Source: Zoroaster sp. YZ-2022
Lineage: Eukaryota; Echinodermata; Asteroidea; Forcipulatida; Zoroasteridae
Length of the DNA stretch: 64,000 nt
Assembly: GCA_029582265.1 (NCBI GenBank)
Contig: CM055828.1
Span: 31,803,263-31,867,262 of the forward strand
Direction of reading: 5' to 3'
Positions 36,651 to 64,000 of the stretch are shown one piece after another. Numbering within the stretch: the stretch's first letter is position 1; each line of letters opens with the position of its first letter. A model generated the notes under the pieces. It worked only from the letters and a program-made list of their open reading frames with translations. It did not search any database and had not been told where the DNA came from. The position numbers and the translations under genes are program-made.

Positions 36651-37599
36651 TTGTCTTGCCTTTTTATTTGAAATTTTAATTTCCTGACGCTAATCCTTGA
36701 CGGTTTTTTTTTTCGATCAATGTCTCAAATGAAAGCTTATAATTTCCTGAAACTCAGACAAATAGCAATTCAACATAATTAAACCTTTTTTTTTTTACCG
36801 TCAAATCAGCCCAAACACCGGCGACACAACTTTTGTCCAATAAAACAATGAGCATTTTATTTTAGCTAATTTAAAGCAGAAACTGACAGAATACCTTAGT
36901 GGAATTATTTATACCACATTGGTGGTAAAGGTAATCAGAAAGAACTGGGCTTTTTCGTGTAAATAATACCCCTTCATTCATCGCAGTGCAATTAGTAACG
37001 GGAAAATGAGTTACCGCAATTTCTCTATCGAAGCAAATAAGCAACGCTTTCTGTTCTTCAATTAGGGTAAGCATTTCTACCCTGAAATTCTTCAACTGTC
37101 GTCAGTTTGGAGTAGGAAACAAATTTGACATGGCTGCCGTGATTTGACAGATCTGACGCACTTGTGTTATCACATGCCCTTTAAGCGCACGCTCTCTGAG
37201 CTCTTCACAATATTTGGGTTGCAAGGGTCATTGGATCGAAGTATTGATCCGTGGTAAGCTGGCCATCGCATTAGTCTTCATATTCAACAGTGCATTATGT
37301 ATAAGACAAAACATTACCGTCAAATGACTTCACTTGAGACTTTGACAGGTCACATCAGTTACGACGCAGATTAACTGGTGACCTATCTAAATCAAGATGG
37401 CGTGGCAATTCCGGCTTCTTTGTAGGGGTATGACTTCCGGCTTAGCAAAGACAACAGTAATTTATACGCTTCTTGCATGCTCTTTCGTTTATAATATTGA
37501 TAAACAAAAGATAACGGGCCAAATATATAAGAATGTGAATGTGTTTTTTTATGGAGTGCAATGGATGATTGGTTTAATATGTTCGGATTTGTGTTCTAA
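36651..37599. other. unassigned stretch
   Basis: Nothing recognised; short frames only. Confidence 0.35.
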
Positions 37600-37840
37600 T
37601 GGTTTAATTTGGATTCGAATTCTGGCCAGCACCATGGTGCTGGTGTCCTTGAGTAAAACACTTTGCCATAATTGCTTCTCTTCACTCAGGAGTAAAGCCA
37701 AAACCCCGCAGGCACTGTGTGTTATGTTTATCCCTACAGGGAACTGAGATGGTTCTTTGAATAATTAATTGGTCCAATGACCAGGGTAATGCACCATTTA
37801 CGTCCTACTTGGTGGATACCAGCCGATCCTGACGATGACT
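37600..37840 (+). mobile_element. SINE fragment, strongly diverged
   Basis: GGATTCGAATTCTGGCC (B box), TGTCCTTGAGTAAAACACTT, CATAATTGCTTCTCTTCACT, GGGAACTGAGATGG and ACTTGGTGGATACC follow the order of the SINE at 12620. Confidence 0.7.
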
Positions 37841-39656
37841 TGAGTAATACATGTAGTTGAGATAACCTACACGTGTTACCGCAAACTGGAAAGAGTTCGA
37901 TCCACCTCCATGCAAAGCCTATTAAATCAAATGCGTTATTCTCTTCACACATCGTCTTGGTCCAAATAATGTATTTAAAAAAATATAAAAAATAAAAAAT
38001 CATCAACCACAGGGGCGGATCCATGATTTAGAAAAAAAAGGGGTCCAGATAGTTGGAATTTAGTTGTCCTAAAGTACATCACTCAAAGCATAGCGAAAAG
38101 GACTTTTTTTTAAAGAAATACTAAATATATTATTAATCGCTTTAGTAGAAAAGTGTTATGGTTTATGAAAGCTTAAAAACGTCTTGTGGAAGTATAATAA
38201 TAACAATGGTGGGTAAGGCAACAACCCTCAAACCCCCCCCCCCCCCTCCTCCTGATCAATCTTCTCTTGCTCCAGTGGTGTTGAATAATATACATACAAT
38301 ATACAAATCACGGAAGAATGAATTGTCGCTACTAATCAACATTTAACACACCACTTTTTGCAAGCAGTGTTGCGGAGGGATCGAGACCGTACATTATTTT
38401 CATCTAAGTGAAACACTTGAACACAAAAATAACAACAGAACACTCTCCATTCGGTAGTCTGACGTTTATTAAGATAAATAAAAACAAACTTTATGTACAA
38501 TTTATTTTTTAGCGAAACACAATGCTTTTAAACATCCCCTGGAGTATTCTTATTTTCTAAACTCGTCTCAAATAACTTAGTAGTTAAGCAATTAAGTGAA
38601 ACTTATAATGAATATGCAAATATGTAAAATTTGAACGGCCGTAAACACATTATGTTCAAAACAACATATTCTACTTAACGATAATGAAAACTCTGTTTTT
38701 TTCAATCAACTCAACAACCCTTTGGGTGTACAATCGTTTTAATTGGCTTCACCAATCAGATCTACAAACCTAAAGAGAACTAAAGTAATGACGTCACGTT
38801 ATAGAATATCATTGAACCACTTTGTGCGTTTTGCATTCAAGAACAAAAACGAAACAAATTTTGTTTAGGATCATCCGCCATGATGCCATGGGAACGTGAC
38901 GTCACACTTATAAATATTGTCTTCATGTGTGGGTTTTCATTTTAAATACAGTTTCACAGTTTCATAGGACGATAACGTGCTAGGACATGGTCATCTTTAG
39001 TCATGTATACGTCTGAAATGTTTTACTTCATAAAGTGTGAAAAATTTTCAAATAAATAAGTGTTACCAGATGTGGGTAAAATAACATTCTGCTGAAACCA
39101 TTAAGGTCATCCGTGTAACCTGCAACTTAGAATTTAGTGGAGGTACTGAATAAAGATACCATGTTATTGTACATGTTTACTAACTCCAATATGATGTAGC
39201 ACTATGTAAAGACTGTTTGCAGGGACACCATGTAGACATTCTCTTTTGAGAAGTAAATAGTTCTGAAAAACCGGTTGTTTACAACTCGACGTTTCGATCA
39301 GTATGCTTGGATCCTCATCATGAGAAACAGTATAGCACTACGAATTAATATATTATCGCTTATCAGTAATACAAAAAACATCTATATTTATAGAGTTTTA
39401 ATGTCTAATTCTATTTTATATTCAGTGATGTTAAACTCTACATGGAATATAATACTTCCAAATCCACGATATGAAATTATAAACACATATAATACACCAA
39501 TATTGCACAATATATCGCTTATAATAATTATATTAAACCATTCTCTAATAACGAATTATATCAAAATTATGAATTAATTTGGCAAACTGTTGTTATAAAT
39601 ACAAATAAAAAGAAATGAAGTACAGTTTGACACTGGTGCACTCTACAAAAATGAAA
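37841..39656. other. unassigned, with repeat pieces
   Basis: GTGTTACCGCAAACTGG at 37876 and the hAT end at 38011 are repeat pieces. 39200-39310 resembles repeat text near 30280-30330 (ACCATGTA, GAGAAGT, CCGGTTG). No gene seen. Confidence 0.35.
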
Positions 39657-39995
39657 ATGTTGAATTATCCTTATAAGAGTTTGGGCGGTGACAACTCTCA
39701 ATAAAGTTGGATAAAACTTTAAAAAGTGTGGAATGTAACATGTATTAAACGGGATTTAACTGAAATACATGTTAATTAAACACTTTATTTGAACTTTATA
39801 AAGAGTTGTCACTTACTAACCTTTCCAAGATTAATTCATCACATGGAGAGTGTGTTCACTTATCACTGACATACATTTTTGATAACTTTCAAGAGAGATG
39901 TCATGGTGTTTCCCCAGAGTTAATACAGTGTTTAAAGTGCTGAATTAACCTTATAGGAGTTCGGTCGGTGACAACTCTTAAAGTTGATCACAAAC
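39657..39995. repeat. CTTTATAAAGTT-type dispersed repeat, two more copies
   Basis: GGCGGTGACAACTCTCAATA at 39685, inverted ACTTTATAAAGAGTTGTCAC at 39796, and CGGTGACAACTCTTAAAGTT at 39965. The first two form inverted arms about 100 bp apart. Confidence 0.6.
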
Positions 39996-42066
39996 ATGGA
40001 TGTTGGTATGATACCACATGAAGGTACACTAAATGGTAAACCATGGTGCAGCCATCTTGTTGTTCTTCACGAGAAGTTAATGTGATCAAACCGAGGCTGA
40101 CAGTAAAATTAGACTGGCACTTTTTATATCTATTGAGAATCATCGTATATGTGCGCATAAGGAATCCGACAAGGACAGTCCCAGTGTGATCAGTTTTAAT
40201 AATCGGGCATGGATATGGAGAGAGTGTAGAACTCTAAATATAAAATTGTGTAGTAGGTCCTAATATCCGCCAAAATATTTCCATGACTTGAGACAAACAC
40301 AGAATTCCTAACATGTAACATCTGTCGATGCCTTTCAAACGAGGTGCATGTCTCAAACATGAACATATTTCTCAAACAAAATGTTTGCTTTTTGCATGAA
40401 AAGGGCTTTTATCGATGTTAATACAATGATTCAAACATTATTCTGTAAATACATGAAATATTAAAATCCACATAACTGGTTATTGGTCCCTTTAAAATGA
40501 AATACAATTTCAGCCATATTTGCATGACAAAATTAATATTTCACAAACTATAAACACAATAAATAATATCGAACAATATAACATCATCCCGAGCAAAGAC
40601 TACTGCAGTGTGGACTACACGATTCAGTGACAGGTCCAGGGAAAGGGAGGGAGCATATGTTCCCCCTCCGTCCGCAGTGTGACCTCCCTCGTGCAAGACC
40701 TTGGACCCGCCCCTGCTACAATCCCCTGATCGTCTAAGTAAACCATAAATATAAAGAAGTCATGTGACTTGTATGAAATAAATAAACCTGGACATGCGAA
40801 GCCCTTTATAACCCAGCTCAACCAACAACAATAGAGAGGAAATGGCTATCAGTTGTACTTGTGAAATATCATCCACGATCGATAATATTACCAGGAAAAC
40901 ATCTACACAACAACGCCCCCTCTATTTATCGCTTTATCTCCACTTTTTATATTTAAGTTATTATTTATGTAAATTGATTATATCTGTACTAGGCCATACA
41001 CATGTACATACACATGTACATACACACTAGGGAAAATATGGAGAGAGAACGTCATCGACACAAATAGTTGTGTTAAATAGCCCCGCCCTTTTGGAGTTGC
41101 TAGAATTTAGAAAACAACAACATAATTTCGCTTTGAAAACAGTAAGTAAAGTAAAGCAATCACATGTTATGCCTACTCCACTGTTTCGCTTGCCTTTGAA
41201 TCCATATTTTGCGTTTTTAGCAATTGCTTTATAGGTTTTGCACATATTCAACATTTCTGCCTCTCCCCCATCCCAATAAAAATAAATCATAATGGATAAA
41301 TAAACAAAAAGTTAATTGGGATCGCACCTTATGTTGTGTGAAAGCATATTATAACTAAAGAAACTATTGAGGATGTAAGGAGCCTGTTTTGTGAGGTAAA
41401 GTCGCAAACACCGAAATTGAGCGGCTGTCTTTGTGTTGATCTGAATTACCTTTTCAGAACGATATAAACCGCTGTAATACTTCAAACTACACAACGTGAA
41501 TGTGTACGGTTCAGTTGTTGAGCCAATTTTGACCATGAGTGATTCCTGATCGCTTCGTTTAATTCAAGTCTTATTAATGAATATGTCCATAAAACAGTCC
41601 ATACGGACACGAGCTGGCGCAAATTGTTAGAAGTGTGAAGACTGATGCAAGGACACATGTTTAGCGCCATCAACGACAAGACAGTTCATTTATAATAAGG
41701 AGAAACAACCTAGTAACCGTAATATTGATAATAAACCAGTGCATAGAGGGGTAAGGAGGATATCTAGCACGACGTGTGTCTCTTTATGTATAATAGGATT
41801 CGCTAATAGACCGTCAATGTTATATACCTTTCTTGCAATTAACCAATCATTCCTCAAAAGAGCCTTTAAAATATGAAGAGATAACGATAAAGTAGGCCTA
41901 ATGTTCAATTCTTAGACGTGGAAGGAAATGCTGGACAAATAGTCAAAACAACACACAGACTAATCTGTTCAATGACGGACTGGAAACTCAAAGTTGGCTT
42001 GGTTCTACTAATAGTTGAAACCCGGACAACAAAGGGAAACGCGAGGAAAATGTCGTGCTAGAATGT
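39996..42066. other. unassigned 2-kb stretch
   Basis: Only an isolated hAT-like end near 40700 (TTGGACCCGCCCCTG). No convincing exon. Confidence 0.35.
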
Positions 42067-42074
42067 CCCCTAAG

Positions 42075-42295
42075 CAGTGGCGTAGCCAGGATTTTCAGGG
42101 GGCCAAACTTTTTTTTTTTGGGGGGGGTAAATTTACCAAAACAAAACTCAAATGAACCAACATATTATGTTAATCAGAAATACCAACAAGGGGGTTAGTT
42201 TGCGAACTTACCGACATACACTATTTTGTCAACAAGTGGGAGCGGCATCCCCCTGCCGCCCCACCCCTCCCCCTCCCCCAGCGGCTACGCCACTG
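42075..42295. mobile_element. 221-bp hAT MITE with perfect target duplication
   Basis: Ends CAGTGGCGTAGCCAGG / GCGGCTACGCCACTG, flanked by identical 8-bp CCCCTAAG at 42067-42074 and 42296-42303. The interior has G, T and C runs and is non-coding. Confidence 0.92.
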
Positions 42296-42303
42296 CCCCT
42301 AAG

Positions 42304-43114
42304 AACGCGCCACAATGCAAGGTCGTAGACAAATGATTTATCAAGAGAGGGTGCGAATTTCATACAAAACATTTTGGAGAAAAGCGGACTTATTCCAAAG
42401 AGCCGCCTAGGGAAAAGTCACAAGGTGTTTATAGCCACCTCTGGCAGTTTTAATACTCGGTGAGTTGTAACCACTGCACGTACCTGGCTTTGGCCCAGTT
42501 AGGCTAGACTATTGACTATAATTATGACGAACAAGATGTCAATATACTGATTGAAAAAAATATCCCAATATTGGGTAAAGCGCCAACTACGATAAATTTA
42601 TCCTTTACAATGAACAGCACGCGGTCATCACTGCACTAACAGAAAGTATACGTAAATGGTATAGCGCCAACTACAAGAAATTTCAACTTGAACTACTAGC
42701 AAAACGCCATCGGTTTCTCTCTTTCCGTAGGATGGCAACAACAGTTTTAATAAAATTGTTAACAATTATTAATTTTTATTTTTTCACAAAATCTGTTTAA
42801 TTAATTAATAATTGATGGTCTCCCATACATGTCATCCTACAGGGAAACAAAATATCAACACCAAAAGTGTAGAGCGCCATCTACGACTATTCTTTACTAT
42901 GTGAGACAGGAGCAGCTCAGCAATTGTGAATATCAAAGGTTACTCCAAGATTTCAAGACAATGGTAATTAGACACTAGGAGATTTATCCAAGAGGCAGTG
43001 CCTTAATAGCGTAACGCTTTCTCGGAAAAGAAGCGGAATGTTTTTTCCCCTTATTTAATTTATTTTGTTTATTTTGTTCGCACACAGTAACTTATATGGG
43101 GCATTACAATGACG
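42304..43114. other. 3' flank of BMPER
   Basis: Contains the likely BMPER 3' UTR on the minus strand (poly(A) candidates at 43059-43073 and further left). No other feature seen. Confidence 0.4.
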
Positions 43115-62462
<19,348 letters not shown>

Positions 62463-64000
62463 CTGTCAAGAAAACCACAGATACAGAGTCAGACACTTAT
62501 CAAAACAATCGCAAGAAAACCAATTGGTTACAAATGTACGCGACAAGATAAATTACAGCCAGACACTGCTGTTGTAAGCGTTAAACGATACACAATTTCC
62601 CGCTAAATTTGGTACATATTATTGCTTCCGTTTATTCCTTGGTTTCACTATCCCGTGGAACATGTTTTTCTCATTAAAAGGAAAAACAACATAAACGGTA
62701 TCCTACGCATAATTCAAACCATGATGTATTCGCTGATCTTCATGCAAGTTTAACGAACGTATTGGTGAATATGCCTGCTCCGAAAACAGAACGGCTTTGC
62801 CGACATATTACAAATGAGAAGTTTTATAATTATGTTTCATAGAATAAAACAGAAAAAGCCTGGTAAGACATATTACAAATCATAATTAATGGATTATGTT
62901 ATATAAACAAAATATCAAATACAAAAAAGGGATAACATGCTTCCCACTCAGGGGATTCTGGGGAACCTGTTTCACACATTGGGAATTTAAATGTAAAAAC
63001 AAATAGGCCCTATGCCCAATAAAGAAATCGCCATGTCAATACAATGGTACGGTACAACACGATAGCACTCTAGTCTTATAAAAGCTCGCCGACGTGTGTT
63101 TTTATGTCAAGATGCAAGTCTCACGTGGACTAGCACTTAATGACCCATACCAAAAATGTAGGTTTATAGATGGATGACTTTCGTTTATGGGTTTATAGTT
63201 AAAGGGAATGTACAACATTGGTAAGTTACCCGACTACAAAATTATTATCTGAAAACTAACTTGTTGCGAAGCTGGCAAAGGTTATAAACATCCTTTAAAA
63301 TATTACGTTTGGTGTGCTCATTCTTCAGAGAAAATACAACAAATATGCAAATTTGTTCCGGTTAAAACTGAAAGTCCCTAAAAGTGATTTCTGGAAAAAT
63401 AGTATTAATAACAATGTGAAGCGCTTACAGTATCACATCGTGATAGATTTCGCGCTATATAAGACAACCATATTATTATTATTATTATTAGGCCTATAGA
63501 TTTTTCACTCTTTTCTCATGACTTCAAACTCCGCATTGAGCTGAAACGTTAACATGTTGTTGTTATGTAGGCCCATATCTTGATTCATAGAAAGTATAAG
63601 CATACCGGTACCCATAGAAGCAGTTTTGCCATAGTTACCAATGCTGTATCTTCCCTCTTTACATCTTTGGTATTCTCAAAAAGCATATGATCACAGATTA
63701 TATAACATCAGACAAACCGGTACTTATTGTAAAAGTTTATAATTGTAGGCCTATCACATATACCTTGAAATCTTTGTGTATAAGATGTTATCGTTAATTA
63801 TTATTCCCCATTTATAAAAATGCTGAAAACGAACTGTATTAAAATTCAACAATTGGAAAATTCACATTGTACGAAGTTCGTGTTTACCAATGGAAAGTTT
63901 GAAATGCATGTTCACTATTTTCTTGTTAGCGGCACAGCGTAATGAGCTGAAAACGTTTACAGATCAGTTGTTTTACCATCAATGATAGAGAAGGGACATA
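62463..64000. other. BMPER upstream intron, right edge
   Basis: No further exon recognised. 63205-63660 is a GTACAACATTGGTA family copy (AAAGGGAATGTACAACATTG ... ACCAATGCTGTATCTTCCCT) that contains a SINE 3' tail at about 63425-63489 (CGCGCTATATAAGACA then (ATT)n). Confidence 0.45.

Overview
This is a window of animal nuclear DNA. It has spliced genes with short exons, GT-AG introns, A/T-rich non-coding DNA, many (TA)n tracts, and dense transposons and tRNA-derived SINEs. The frequent short word AGGCCTA and the gene content (a secreted BMP regulator, a stand-alone P2X7-C-terminal-domain protein, a THAP fragment) suggest a marine invertebrate deuterostome. An echinoderm is the most likely, but the species cannot be fixed from sequence alone.

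The main gene lies on the minus strand at 43115-62462. It is a BMPER / crossveinless-2 orthologue, rebuilt here from 14 exons that join in frame. They encode 641 residues: five VWC domains, a VWD domain with the GDPH motif, a C8 domain and a TIL domain, ending in a stop codon. The signal-peptide exon(s) are not found and probably lie beyond the right edge. VWC1, VWC2 and VWC3 are each two exons bounded by phase-1 introns.

The second gene is on the plus strand at 31768-33537. It has three exons and encodes a P2X7-like C-terminal-domain protein. Its only upstream ATG is followed seven codons later by an in-frame TGA, so this copy is either a pseudogene or starts elsewhere. A truncated THAP domain lies on the minus strand at 34526-34669, next to a hAT-type terminus. 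An unassigned but well-spliced orphan exon is at 10317-10489, and a coding-looking minus-strand fragment is at 15673-15876.

Repeats fill the rest. Left part (0-13 kb): (TA)n and (AAT)n tracts, hAT MITEs, a 5'-truncated LINE tail, a 3-copy ~270-bp tandem repeat, a 3.6-copy tandem array of a 322-bp unit carrying a tRNA-like Pol III promoter, a perfect 179-bp palindrome and a tRNA-Leu-type SINE. Middle (13-43 kb): SINE copies, foldback elements, a 709-bp TAA-flanked terminal-inverted-repeat element filled with GCGTATG repeats, and a Harbinger-like element. Right part (43-64 kb): BMPER introns holding minisatellites of 141, 74 and ~37 bp, a hAT nested in another hAT, and a SINE split by a 932-bp hAT insertion. 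No bacterial-type operon, CRISPR array or intact transposase gene was seen.
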